From Streptomyces sp. C10-9-1 (GTDB lineage Bacteria > Actinomycetota > Actinomycetes > Streptomycetales > Streptomycetaceae), in contig NZ_JANHKP010000008.1 of the NCBI RefSeq assembly GCF_024497955.1, forward strand, positions 62,001 through 126,000: a stretch of DNA of 64,000 bases. Reading direction: 5' to 3'. Both the position numbers and the translations under genes were made by a program. Under the pieces are notes generated by a model, which saw only the letters and a list, made by a program, of their open reading frames with translations, had not been told where the DNA came from and ran no database searches. This document shows, in pieces, positions 42,750 through 51,001 of this stretch. Numbering within the stretch: the stretch's first letter is position 1; each line of letters begins with the position of its first letter.

Positions 42750-43530
42750 TCAGAGCCGGTGGGCGGCGCGAACCCGGTGGAGGTGGACCAGTACGTCGTA
42801 GGAGTCGAGCGGCCGGAGCGGAGCGGGGGCGGCGGGCCAGGCGTTGCCGATGTCCCGGGCGGGGCGCTCCACCGCCGGCCAGTCGCGGGCCGCCGCGGGC
42901 GCGGTGCGCAGGTCCAGGACGTAGTCCCGTGGCGAGACCCGCTCCAGGGTGTGCTCGTGGGAACCCGGTGCGGGCGGGCCGGCACGGAAGGTCCCCGGCG
43001 TCTCCCCGGGGTCGGTCAGGTCCAGGGCGTTGAACGAGCCCCGGCCGAAGGTGAACCCGACGGCGACGTAGTCCGCACCGATCGCCTCGCGCAGGTAGGT
43101 CCCCTGCACCACGGGGTGACGCGCGGGGTCGCTGGTCTTCAGCCGGATGTGGCCGTTGTGCGCGGAGACCAGGATCCGGTGCCCCGTCTGCCGCTGCCAC
43201 CACAGGGTGTTCTCGGCCATGATCCGGTCGCGGTACCGCATCGCCTCCCGGCCCTGCCCGGGGTCGTCCAGGTCGTGGGCGAACTCGGTCGCGTTCTGGA
43301 CGATGGCCCGTGCATGCCGGAGCACGAAGGCGTGGCGGCGGGCGTCCGCGCCCGTGTGCAGGGCGCTCCAGCAGGTCGAGCACCGCGCGCACGTCCCGCG
43401 CCATGGCCCTGCGTTCGCCGAGCGGCAGGGCGAGCCGGGCCCTGATCGTCTCCCGCACGCCACCGGTCGGCCGGGAGGCGCGGTAGCGGCGCTCGGCCTC
43501 GGGGAGCAGGCGGGGGTGGTGGCGAGCCGG
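42750..43530 (-). pseudogene. Erythromycin esterase-family gene, truncated and frameshifted
   Basis: Two frames carry consecutive parts of one protein. The upstream frame has EAERRYRASRPTGGVRETIRARLALPLGERRAMARDVRAVLDLLER (about 43521-43370). After a shift near 43350-43372 the other frame continues GADARRHAFVLRHARAIVQNATEF through MAENTLWWQRQTGHRILVSAHNGHIR, an Ere-family signature, to the stop at 42750. The N-terminal third with the catalytic His/Glu residues is absent because the NamZ-like gene ends at 43593. The gene is a remnant and should be inactive. Confidence 0.75.
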
Positions 43531-43592
43531 TGCGCCCCCGCGGCCGCGGTGGGGCCGCCCGGCGTGGCGGGTGCCCCGCGGGCGCGGGTTCC

Positions 43593-44882
43593 TCAGTACA
43601 GCAGGTGGCGGCGGCGGACCGCCCGGAAGGCGGCCAGGTCGCCGGACCAGGCCCCGACGACCTCGTCGGTGTCCGCGCCCGCGTCGAGGAGGGTGCGGAC
43701 CGTCGCCGACCCGGTGAGCTTGTCGATCCAGTGGTCCGGCCGCCAGGCGAAGCCGCTCCAGGTCCGTTTGGCGGTCGCCAGCAGTGCGATGCCGGTGCGC
43801 ACCGGGTCGAAGTCCTCCCGGTCGTGGACGTGGACCTGGACCCCGCCGACGGTGCGTCCCTGGAACTTGGAGAAGGTCGGGGTGAAGTACGCCTCGCGCA
43901 GATGCACACCGGGAAGCCCCAGCGCGTTCGCGGCGGCGGCCCAGTGCCGGTCGATGCCCTCCGCGCCCAGCAGTTCGAAGGGGCGGGTGGTGCCGCGCCC
44001 CTCCGAGAGGTTGGTGCCCTCGAAGAGGCAGGTGCCCGCGTACACCAGCGCCGTCTCGGGGGTGGGCATGTTGGGGCTCGGGGAGACCCACGGCAGGCCG
44101 GTCCGGTCGAAGAAGTCGGAGCGCCGCCAGCCCCTCATGGCCACCGTCTCCAGCGCGACGGGGGAGGGCAGGAACTCGGCGTTGAACAGCAGCGCGAGTT
44201 CGGCGACGGTCATGCCGTGGACCTGGGCGATCGGCTCCCGCCCGACGAAGCTCGCGAACCGCCTGTCCAGGACCGGGCCGAGGGCGGTCCGGCCGGTGAC
44301 GGGGTTGGGCCGGTCCAGGACGACGAAGCGCTTCCCGGCCAGGGCGGCGGCCTCCATGCAGTCGTAGAGCGTCCAGATGTAGGTGTAGAAGCGGGCCCCC
44401 GCGTCCTGGATGTCGAACAGCACGGTGTCCGCGCCCGAGGCGGTGAAGATCTCCGCGAGGTCCCGGCCGCTCGTGCGGTAGGTGTCGTAGACGGGAAGGC
44501 CGGTGGCCGGGTCCTCGTGGCGGCCCTCGGAGCCGCCCGCCTGGGCAGTGCCCCGGAACCCGTGCTCGGGCCCGAACACGGCCACCAGGTTCACCCGTTC
44601 GTCGCTGTGCATCACGTCGACGACGTGGCGTACGTCCCGGGTGACGCCGGTCGGGTTGGTGACCACCCCGACCCGCTCCCCGGCGAGCCGCGCGTAGCCC
44701 TCGGCGGCGAGCCGCTCGAACCCGGTGCGCACGGTCCGCCCGTGCCCGCGGGCCGCGGCGGGGGAGGGGGCGCCGGCCAGCGCGCCGGCCGCGGCGCCGC
44801 CCGCGGCCAGCAGACCCCGTCTGGACAGGCTCAAGGGACTGCCTCCGTGGGTGCGGTGTGTCTCCGGGGTGCGGTCTGTCAT
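43593..44882 (-). CDS. NamZ-like exo-beta-N-acetylmuramidase (DUF1343), Tat-exported
   Basis: A 429-residue protein from ATG 44882. A twin-arginine signal (SLSRRGLLAAGGAAAGALAG) implies Tat export. The DUF1343 core follows: RVGVVTNPTGVTRD, VFGPEHGFRG, LFDIQDAGARFYTYIWTLYDCMEAA, VLDRPNPVTG, PSPNMPTPETALVYAGTCLFEGTNLSEGRGTTRPFE. Bacterial homologues release terminal MurNAc from peptidoglycan fragments. A role in wall recycling outside the membrane is expected. It is divergent from the SDR gene. Confidence 0.92.
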   Translation of the reverse strand: MTDRTPETHRTHGGSPLSLSRRGLLAAGGAAAGALAGAPSPAAARGHGRTVRTGFERLAAEGYARLAGERVGVVTNPTGVTRDVRHVVDVMHSDERVNLVAVFGPEHGFRGTAQAGGSEGRHEDPATGLPVYDTYRTSGRDLAEIFTASGADTVLFDIQDAGARFYTYIWTLYDCMEAAALAGKRFVVLDRPNPVTGRTALGPVLDRRFASFVGREPIAQVHGMTVAELALLFNAEFLPSPVALETVAMRGWRRSDFFDRTGLPWVSPSPNMPTPETALVYAGTCLFEGTNLSEGRGTTRPFELLGAEGIDRHWAAAANALGLPGVHLREAYFTPTFSKFQGRTVGGVQVHVHDREDFDPVRTGIALLATAKRTWSGFAWRPDHWIDKLTGSATVRTLLDAGADTDEVVGAWSGDLAAFRAVRRRHLLY

Positions 44883-45007
44883 GGCCACGCAGGCTAGCGC
44901 GGCCGGGGCCCGCCGGGAACGACCCCGGGGCGCGCCGCCGGGGCGTGCCGCCGGGGCGTGCCGGGCACGGCCGCGCGCGAGGGGCGCGGAGAGTCCTTCC
45001 CCCGGTG

Positions 45008-45026
45008 CATACCGACCGGTTAGTCT
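45008..45026. promoter_or_regulatory. TetR-type operator upstream of SDR
   Basis: CATACCGACCGGTTAGTCT overlaps a TAGTCT -10-like box (45021-45026) about 40 bases before the SDR start. It shares CATACCGACCGGT with 26629-26646 and CATACCGAC with 49182-49199. Confidence 0.65.
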
Positions 45027-45065
45027 GCTCTCGTCGACCGGGACGAGGGGAAGGGCTGGGAAGCG

Positions 45066-45830
45066 ATGGAGACGCTTGAGGGCGCGGGAGTGGTCGTCAC
45101 CGGCGCGGGCGGCGGGATCGGTGCGGCACTGGCCCGCAGGTTCGCCGCCGAGGGGGCGCGCGTGGCCGTCAACGACCTGGACGCCGCCAGGGCCGAAGCC
45201 GTCGCGGCCGAGTGCGGGGGCACCGCCGTGCCCGGCGACGCCTCCGAGGCCGTGGACGCGGCCCGGGACGCCCTGGGCGGCCGCGTCGACGTCTACTGCG
45301 CCAACGCCGGACTGGCTTCCGGAGGCGACGCCTTCGCCGAGGAGGACGTGTGGGCCGCCGCCTGGGACGTCAACGTCATGGCGCACGTCCGGGCGAGCCG
45401 GGCCCTGCTGCCCGAGTGGCTGGAGCGCGGCAGCGGCCGCTTCGTGTCCACCGTCTCGGCGGCCGGGCTGCTCACCATGATCGGTGCCGCCCCCTACAGC
45501 GTGACCAAGCACGGGGCGCTCGCCTACGCCGAGTGGCTCCAGCTGACCTACGCCCACCGCGGCCTCAAGGTCCACGCCGTCTGCCCCCAGGGTGTGCGCA
45601 CCGACATGCTGGCGGCCACCGGCACCGCCGGGGACCTGGTGCTCAAGCCCACCGCGATCGAGCCGGAGGACGTCGCGGACGCCCTGTTCCTGGCCATGGC
45701 CGAGGACCGCTTCCTCGTCCTGCCGCATCCCGAGGTGGCGGGCTTCTACCGCGCCAGGGCCGCCGACAACGGCCGCTGGCTCGCCGGGATGAACCACCTC
45801 CAGCAGAAGTGGGAGCAGGGCGGCGCCTGA
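45066..45830 (+). CDS. Short-chain dehydrogenase/reductase
   Basis: A 254-residue classical SDR. The cofactor motif is TGAGGGIG (TGxxxGxG), NAG is in CANAGLASGG, and the active-site Ser is in STVSAAG with YSVTKHG as the YxxxK pair. It probably oxidises or reduces a hydroxyacyl or alcohol substrate with NAD(P). Its promoter carries a TetR-type operator also found before the phosphotransferase/acyl-CoA dehydrogenase operon at 48-49 kb, so a shared role in acyl-CoA breakdown is likely. Confidence 0.92.
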   Translation: METLEGAGVVVTGAGGGIGAALARRFAAEGARVAVNDLDAARAEAVAAECGGTAVPGDASEAVDAARDALGGRVDVYCANAGLASGGDAFAEEDVWAAAWDVNVMAHVRASRALLPEWLERGSGRFVSTVSAAGLLTMIGAAPYSVTKHGALAYAEWLQLTYAHRGLKVHAVCPQGVRTDMLAATGTAGDLVLKPTAIEPEDVADALFLAMAEDRFLVLPHPEVAGFYRARAADNGRWLAGMNHLQQKWEQGGA

Positions 45831-46029
45831 GCACCCGGAGGCCGGCTGCGGCCCCGCGCGCCCCGGGCCGCCGGGGAATGGGAAGATCTGCGGGCGGGAA
45901 CACGACTCCCCGGACGCGGGCCCACCCGGTCGCGGGGCCGGCGCCCCGCTCCGGGGCCCGGCCCCGGGGACGCGCGGCACCCCGCGCGGCGGCACGGACG
46001 AGACCGGACGGAACCGGCAGGAAGGGCGG

Positions 46030-46632
46030 GTGGCGGCGATGGCCAGGACGACGGACGGGGGCGGCACCCCCGTACCGCAGAGGCTGCTGGCCACCGCCAC
46101 CCGCCTGTTCGCCGAGCAGGGCTACGACCGCACCTCCGTCCAGGAGATCGTCGAGGCGGCGGGGGTCACCAAGGGCGCCCTCTACCACTACTTCGGCTCC
46201 AAGGAGGATCTCCTCCAGGAGGTCTACTCCCGCGTCCTGCGCGTGCAGCAGGAGCGCCTGGACGCCTTCGCGGGAGCCGACGCGCCCGTCGAGGAGCGCC
46301 TGCGCGCCGCCGCCGCGGACGTGGTCGTCACCACCATCGACAACCTCGACGACGCGGCCATCTTCTTCCGCTCCATGCACCACCTCAGCCCGGAGAAGCA
46401 CAAGCAGGTGCGTGCCGAGCGGCGCCGCTACCACGAGCGCTTCCGGGCCCTGGTGGAGGAGGGCCAGCGCACCGGCGTGTTCTCCACCGCCACCCCCGCC
46501 GACCTGGTCGTCGACTACCACTTCGGGTCGGTGCACCACCTGTCGACCTGGTACCGCGCGGACGGTCCGCTGAGCAAGCAGCAGGTGGCCGACCACCTCG
46601 CCGACCTGCTGCTGCGCGCCCTGCGGCCCTGA
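46030..46632 (+). CDS. TetR-family regulator between SDR and acyl-CoA dehydrogenase operons
   Basis: A 200-residue protein starting at GTG 46030, with AGGAAGG closely upstream; ATG 46039 is possible. The HTH is YDRTSVQEIVEAAGVTKGALYHYFGSKEDLLQEV. The ligand domain is rich in His/Phe (FFRSMHHLSPEKHKQVRAERRRYHERF), as in FadR/KstR2-like regulators. It sits between two genes or operons that both carry ATACCGAC-type operators, so it is the best candidate to bind them. Confidence 0.88.
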   Translation: MAAMARTTDGGGTPVPQRLLATATRLFAEQGYDRTSVQEIVEAAGVTKGALYHYFGSKEDLLQEVYSRVLRVQQERLDAFAGADAPVEERLRAAAADVVVTTIDNLDDAAIFFRSMHHLSPEKHKQVRAERRRYHERFRALVEEGQRTGVFSTATPADLVVDYHFGSVHHLSTWYRADGPLSKQQVADHLADLLLRALRP

Positions 46633-46693
46633 GGGCCGCGCGCCGGCCCGGGTGGCGGTGGCGGCCGACCGCCCGCGGGGCCAGCCTGGAGGT

Positions 46694-46843
46694 ATGAACG
46701 AGGGCCTGCCGCGGCTGTGGGCCGCCGCCTACGGCTCGCGCACGGGCCGGCTGAGGCGGTGCGCCGCCCGGGCCGCGCTGAGGGTGCTGCGCTTCGTCCG
46801 CGCCCTCGCACTCGCCGACCACACACCACCGGCCGGCTACTGA
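46694..46843 (+). CDS. Possible small basic protein
   Basis: A 49-codon frame (MNEGLPRLWAAAYGSRTGRLRRCAARAALRVLRFVRALALADH...) with GGAGG ending one base before the ATG, which is too close to be ideal. It is Arg-rich and amphipathic. It could be a real small gene downstream of tetR or chance. Confidence 0.3.
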   Translation: MNEGLPRLWAAAYGSRTGRLRRCAARAALRVLRFVRALALADHTPPAGY

Positions 46844-46889
46844 CGCCCCGGGGGCCGGGCGGGTCGGCCCCGGGGCGTCAGGGCGCCGC

Positions 46890-48104
46890 TCAGCGGTGGC
46901 GCTTCAACTCCCGCAGGGCCAGGGAGCGCTGGTGCACCTCGTCCGGGCCGTCCGCGAGCCGCAGCGTCCGCGCCGCCGCCCACAGCTCGGCCAGCGGGAA
47001 GTCCTGGCTCACGCCGCCCGCCCCGTGCAGCTGGACCGCCGAGTCCAGGATGTCCACCACCGCGCGCGGTGTCGCGATCTTGATGGCCTGGATCTCGGTG
47101 TGCGCCCCCCGGTTGCCCACCGTGTCCATCAGCCAGGCCGTCTTCAGCACCAGCAGCCGCAGCTGCTCCACCGTCACCCGGGCGTCCGCGATCCAGTTGT
47201 GCACCACGCCCTGCCGCGCCAGCGGGACGCCGAAGGCCTCGCGGGACACCGCCCGCCGGCACATCAGCTCGACCGCCCGCTCCGCCATGCCGATCAGCCG
47301 CATGCAGTGGTGGATGCGCCCGGGGCCCAGCCGCGCCTGGGCGATGGCGAACCCCTCGCCCTCCCCGCCGATCAGGTTCGACGCCGGGACGCGCGCGTCG
47401 GTGAAGACGATCTCGGCGTGGCCGCCGTGGGAGTGGTCCTCGTAGCCGTAGACCCGCATCGCCCGGCGCACCTCCACGCCCGGGGTGTCCCGGGGCACGA
47501 GCACCATGGACTGCCGGCGCCGGACGTCCTCGCCCTCGGGGTCCGTCCGGCCCATGACGACGAAGACCTCGCACCGGGGGTTCATCGCCCCGGAGATGTA
47601 CCACTTGCGCCCGTTGACCACGTAGTCGTCGCCGTCGCGGTCGATCCGGGTGCGGATGTTGGTCGCGTCCGAGGACGCGACCTCGGGCTCGGTCATCGCG
47701 AAGGCGGAGCGGATCTCGCCGGCGAGCAGCGGCTCCAGCCACCGCTTGCGCTGCTCCCCGTCGCCGAACTGGGCCAGCAGCTCCATGTTCCCGGTGTCCG
47801 GAGCCGCGCAGTTGAGGGCCGTGGGGGCCAGGTGCGGGCTGCGGCCGGTGATCTCGGCCAGCGGCGCGTACTGCAGGTTGGTCAGGCCCGCCCCGTGCTC
47901 CGCGTCGGGCAGGAACAGGTTCCACAGCCCCTGCCGGCGCGCCTCGGCCTTGAGCTCCTCCACGATCGGCGGGGTGTCCCAGGGCGAGGCCAGCCGTGAC
48001 CGCTGCTCCTGCTCGACGGCCTCGGCCGGGTGGACGTGCTCCTCCATGAAGGCCAGCAGGCGGCCCCGGAGCTCCTCGGTGCGGGTGTCGAACGCGAAGT
48101 CCAT
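46890..48104 (-). CDS. Acyl-CoA dehydrogenase (ACAD10/11-like class)
   Basis: A 404-residue enzyme with MDFAFDTRTEELRGRLLAFMEEHVHPAE at the N-terminus, AFAMTEPEVASSDATNIRT in the FAD/substrate domain and LARQGVVHNWIADARVTVEQLRLLVLKTAWLMD in the C-terminal domain. This class in bacteria and animals pairs with APH-like kinases and acts on 4-hydroxy or 3-hydroxy acyl-CoAs after phosphorylation. It is the second gene of a two-gene operon, six bases after the phosphotransferase. Confidence 0.94.
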   Translation of the reverse strand: MDFAFDTRTEELRGRLLAFMEEHVHPAEAVEQEQRSRLASPWDTPPIVEELKAEARRQGLWNLFLPDAEHGAGLTNLQYAPLAEITGRSPHLAPTALNCAAPDTGNMELLAQFGDGEQRKRWLEPLLAGEIRSAFAMTEPEVASSDATNIRTRIDRDGDDYVVNGRKWYISGAMNPRCEVFVVMGRTDPEGEDVRRRQSMVLVPRDTPGVEVRRAMRVYGYEDHSHGGHAEIVFTDARVPASNLIGGEGEGFAIAQARLGPGRIHHCMRLIGMAERAVELMCRRAVSREAFGVPLARQGVVHNWIADARVTVEQLRLLVLKTAWLMDTVGNRGAHTEIQAIKIATPRAVVDILDSAVQLHGAGGVSQDFPLAELWAAARTLRLADGPDEVHQRSLALRELKRHR

Positions 48105-48110
48105 GGGTGC

Positions 48111-49139
48111 TCAGCCTTCCTGGAGGGTGGACAGTCCGTGGCCGATGAAGACGGGGACGAGGTCGCCGATCCGGTCGAAGCCGGGGCCGACCGTTTGGCC
48201 CAGGGTGTGCCGGTAGTGGATGCCCTCCAGGATCACGGCCAGCTTGAACCAGGCGAAGGCGGTGTACCAGGAGATCGCGGAGGTGTCCCGGCCGGAGAGC
48301 TCGGCGTAGCGGTCGACGAGTTCCTGCGGTCCGGGATGGCCCGCTGCCGCCGCCGTGGTGCTCACGGGGGAGTCCGGCAGCTCCAGGCGCCTGCTGTACA
48401 TCACGAGCAGACCGAGGTCGGTCAGCGGGTCGCCGAGCGTGGACATCTCCCAGTCGAGGACGGCGGTGATCCGGTCGTCCTCGCCGATGAGCACGTTGTC
48501 CAGCCGGTAGTCCCCGTGGACGACGGCGGGTGCGGGGGAGCGCGGCAGGCTCCTGCCGAGGGCGGCGTGCAGCTCGTCGATCCCCGCCAGCTCCCGGCCG
48601 CGCGAGGCGTCCAGCTGCTTGCCCCAGCGGCGCAGCTGGCGGTCGAGGAAGCCGTCCGGGCGGCCGAAGTCGCCCAGGCCGACGGAGTCCGGTTCGACGG
48701 CGTGCAGGTCGACCAGGGTGTCGACGAGCGAGAGCACCGCGCCCCGGGTGCGCCCGGGGCCGAGCGGGGCGAGCTGTTCGGCGGTGCGGTACGGGGTGCC
48801 CTCGACGAACTCCATCACGTAGAAGGGCGCCCCCAGCACCGACGCGTCCTCGCACAGCAGCAGCGGCTCCGGCACGGGTACCGCCGTCGGGGCGAGGGCG
48901 CTGATCACGCGGTGCTCGCGCTTCATGTCGTGGGCCGTGGCGAGGACGTGGCCGAGCGGCGGGCGGCGCACCACCCACCGGTCGGTGCCGTCGGTGACCA
49001 GGTAGGTGAGGTTGGAGCGCCCGCCCTGGAGGAGCGTCGCGTCGAGCGGGCCGCGCACCGTCCCGGGCCGTGCGCGGTCCAGATGTCCGCGCAGCCTCTC
49101 GGGGTCGAGTCCCTGCGGGGCTGGGCTCATGGTGCGCAC
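48111..49139 (-). CDS. APH-family phosphotransferase, acyl-CoA metabolism type
   Basis: A 342-residue protein with the aminoglycoside-phosphotransferase fold: LQGGRSNLTYLVTDG for ATP binding, the catalytic loop VVHGDYRLDNVLI (HGDxxxxN) and the metal Asp in AVLDWEMSTLGDPLTDLG. This subgroup, fused to the dehydrogenase in animal ACAD10/11, phosphorylates hydroxyacyl-CoA, and it is not a resistance enzyme. It is directly coupled to the acyl-CoA dehydrogenase downstream. The promoter has a perfect-arm ATACCGAC/GTCGGT operator. Confidence 0.93.
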   Translation of the reverse strand: MRTMSPAPQGLDPERLRGHLDRARPGTVRGPLDATLLQGGRSNLTYLVTDGTDRWVVRRPPLGHVLATAHDMKREHRVISALAPTAVPVPEPLLLCEDASVLGAPFYVMEFVEGTPYRTAEQLAPLGPGRTRGAVLSLVDTLVDLHAVEPDSVGLGDFGRPDGFLDRQLRRWGKQLDASRGRELAGIDELHAALGRSLPRSPAPAVVHGDYRLDNVLIGEDDRITAVLDWEMSTLGDPLTDLGLLVMYSRRLELPDSPVSTTAAAAGHPGPQELVDRYAELSGRDTSAISWYTAFAWFKLAVILEGIHYRHTLGQTVGPGFDRIGDLVPVFIGHGLSTLQEG

Positions 49140-49181
49140 CTCCGGGGTGGTTCGGGGGTCGGTCCTGGACGCGACCCATCA

Positions 49182-49199
49182 TGACCGACCAGTCGGTAT
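49182..49199. promoter_or_regulatory. TetR-type operator upstream of phosphotransferase
   Basis: ACCGAC-CA-GTCGGT (49184-49197) is a perfect-arm palindrome. Read on the minus strand it is ATACCGACTGGTCGGTCA. It lies 44 bases before the start at 49139. Confidence 0.7.
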
Positions 49200-49274
49200 G
49201 TCGTCCAGTGCCGGTGCGCGCTCCGGGCCGGGCAGCGGCCGCCCTGCCCGCGATCAGGCGCGGCAGGCCACCGG

Positions 49275-49430
49275 CCCCGGGGCGCGCGGCGATGACGACG
49301 CCCCGCTCCGGCAGGTGCACCACCGTGTCGCCCGCCGTGTGCGCCACGCCCACGGAGTGCGGCAGGCGCACCTCCGTCTCCCCGAGGTGCCGGGTCGGCC
49401 GGTCGGCGGAGGTGAGCTGCCGGACCGGAG
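49275..49430 (-). pseudogene. Metallo-beta-lactamase-fold hydrolase remnant
   Basis: The translation VRQLTSADRPTRHLGETEVRLPHSVGVAHTAGDTVVHLPERGVVIAA is the central stretch of an MBL hydrolase, keeping the AHTxGDTVVHLPE pattern. The upstream HxHxDH motif and the downstream half are missing, and the frame continues only into shadow sequence. This is a ~50-residue relic. Confidence 0.55.
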
Positions 49431-49652
49431 GCGGGGGTGCCCGGGGAGTCCTCCGGCGCGAGGGTGCCCGGGCTCCCGGGCGTGGGGGCAGTTGCCCGCG
49501 CCGCGGGAGCGCGGGGCGGCCACCGTGCCCGGCCGGAGGGGCGTGGCAGGTGGGGCGCCCCGTTTCCCGGTGGCGCACGAGGAGGGCCGCGGCGCCTCGG
49601 AGCGGCCGCCGTGCCGGGGGTCCGCGGCGGTGCCCACCCGACCCCGGGCCCC

Positions 49653-49970
49653 TCAGGTCACCACGGTCACCGCGAAGGCGGCCAGCGCCAGCGTGCACAC
49701 CGCCGCGGCGACCGCCCCCGCCGGGGTCAGCACCACGGGGCGGGGCGCGGACATCGCGGCGATCCTGCGGTGGGCCACGGCGAGGAAGCCGATCAGCGCC
49801 ACCGCCCCCGCGCCGAGGGCCAGGGCGCCCGGTCGTCCCAGCCGCCCCGCGTCGAGCACCCCCCGCACCGCCAGCACGGCCACGACCACCCAGGTGAGGG
49901 TGGTGCGTCGCCAGGCCAGCCGGGTCCGCTCCGGCTGGAGCCCCGGGTCCCGGTCACCGGGCGCCGTCAC
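49653..49970 (-). CDS. DUF202 membrane protein
   Basis: A 105-residue protein starting at a GTG that overlaps the preceding stop (GTGA at 49970-49967). LQPERTRLAWRRTTLTWVVVAVLAVRGVLD matches DUF202, with three hydrophobic helices. It forms an operon with the YidH-like DUF202 protein upstream. Role unknown. Confidence 0.85.
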   Translation of the reverse strand: MTAPGDRDPGLQPERTRLAWRRTTLTWVVVAVLAVRGVLDAGRLGRPGALALGAGAVALIGFLAVAHRRIAAMSAPRPVVLTPAGAVAAAVCTLALAAFAVTVVT

Positions 49971-50356
49971 GCGTCCCCCAGCGCCACGATGACCACCATC
50001 ACCACCGACACCACGGCCACCATCACGGCCAGCAGCGCAGGGAACCGCGAGCCGGGCAGGTCCTCGCCCCGGCGCATCGCCCGCTCGCAGCGCACCCAGT
50101 GGTCGACGGCCCGCACCGCGCAGACCGCGCCGGTGCCGATCAGGGCGAGCGCCAGGCCCGCGCGGACGCCCCAGCGCAGGTCGGGAAGGAACTGGTCGAC
50201 CGCGAACCCCCCGCCGATCAGCGCGAGCGCGGTGCGGATCCAGGCGAGGAAGGTCCGCTCGTTGGCGAGGGAGAAGCGGTAGTCGGGTGTCTCGCCCTCG
50301 TCCCGGACGCGGCCGGGAGAGAACCACAGGCGCAGACTCCGAACCAGATCACTCAC
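49967..50356 (-). CDS. DUF202 (YidH-like) membrane protein
   Basis: A 129-residue protein from GTG 50356 (VSDLVRSLRLWFSPG). The DUF202 motif is YRFSLANERTFLAWIRTALALIGGGFAVDQF, with three transmembrane helices. A TAGGGT box on the minus strand (50369-50364) ends seven bases before this GTG, indicating a leaderless start. The frame start at 50365 lies between the box and the GTG. It is coupled to the next DUF202 gene. Function unknown. Confidence 0.87.
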   Translation of the reverse strand: MSDLVRSLRLWFSPGRVRDEGETPDYRFSLANERTFLAWIRTALALIGGGFAVDQFLPDLRWGVRAGLALALIGTGAVCAVRAVDHWVRCERAMRRGEDLPGSRFPALLAVMVAVVSVVMVVIVALGDA

Positions 50357-50416
50357 GCTGCGCACCCTACCGGTGGCCCTCCGGGAGCCCCCTCCGCCGT
50401 GCGGGCGGCGGGCGGC

Positions 50417-51001
50417 TCACACCTCCGGCAGCGCGCGCACCCGCCGGTAGGCGTCGAGTCCGTCCGGCACCCACGGCCAGGTCTCCAGCCGGGCCGCCAG
50501 CTCCTCCTCGGTGAGGAAGGCGTGCCAGGCGACCTCCTCCGCCTGGGGGCGCACCGGCAGGGTGCAGCGGACCTCGTAGACCGCGGACCACCACTCGCCG
50601 GCGCCCTCGCCGCCGGTGAACAGAAAGCGCGTCAGCGGACGGGGGCGGGGCAGTCCGCTCACCCCCAGTTCCTCCTCCGCCTCGCGCAGCGCGGCCTCGT
50701 CGTAGCCCTCTCCCGTGCCGACGACCCCGCCGACGAACATGTCGTACCGGGAGGGGAAGACCAGCTTGGAGGCCGTGCGGCGGTGCACGAAGATCCGGTC
50801 CTGCCCGTCGCGGACGAGCACGAACACGCAGCGGTGGCGCAGCCCCCGGGCGTACACCTCCCCGCGGGGGGCGCTGCCGACGACCCGGTCCTCGGCGTCG
50901 ACGACGTCCAGCACCTCCTCGGCGGGGTCGCCCGGACGGCCGGGCGGGGGAGCGGCCCGCGGGCCGGGCGGCGGGGCGGCGGACGGGCGCTGGTTCTCCA
51001 T
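50417..51001 (-). CDS. NUDIX hydrolase
   Basis: A 194-residue protein from ATG 51001 (MENQRPSAAPPPG). A Pro-rich N-terminal tail (about 25 residues) precedes a NUDIX domain like YfcD/IPP-isomerase relatives (EEVLDVVDAEDRVVGSAPRGEVYARGLRHR). The NUDIX box is GGVVGTGEGYDEAALREAEEELGV, with the metal-binding REAEEEL. Members cleave a nucleoside diphosphate linked to another moiety. The substrate is not evident. CAGAAT six bases before the ATG may be a leaderless -10, but it is weaker than the other cases. Confidence 0.88.
   Translation of the reverse strand: MENQRPSAAPPPGPRAAPPPGRPGDPAEEVLDVVDAEDRVVGSAPRGEVYARGLRHRCVFVLVRDGQDRIFVHRRTASKLVFPSRYDMFVGGVVGTGEGYDEAALREAEEELGVSGLPRPRPLTRFLFTGGEGAGEWWSAVYEVRCTLPVRPQAEEVAWHAFLTEEELAARLETWPWVPDGLDAYRRVRALPEV

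Larger units (their letters stand above)
49140..49652. other. Intergenic region with operator and gene remnant
   Basis: About 0.5 kb. The first 60 bases hold the promoter/operator of the phosphotransferase operon. A minus-strand MBL-fold fragment occupies about 49275-49430. The rest (49431-49652) shows no gene. Confidence 0.55.

Noticed and set aside
48111-49139. Aminoglycoside resistance kinase
   Set aside because: The APH fold is present, but coupling to an acyl-CoA dehydrogenase and the subgroup pattern indicate acyl-CoA metabolism.
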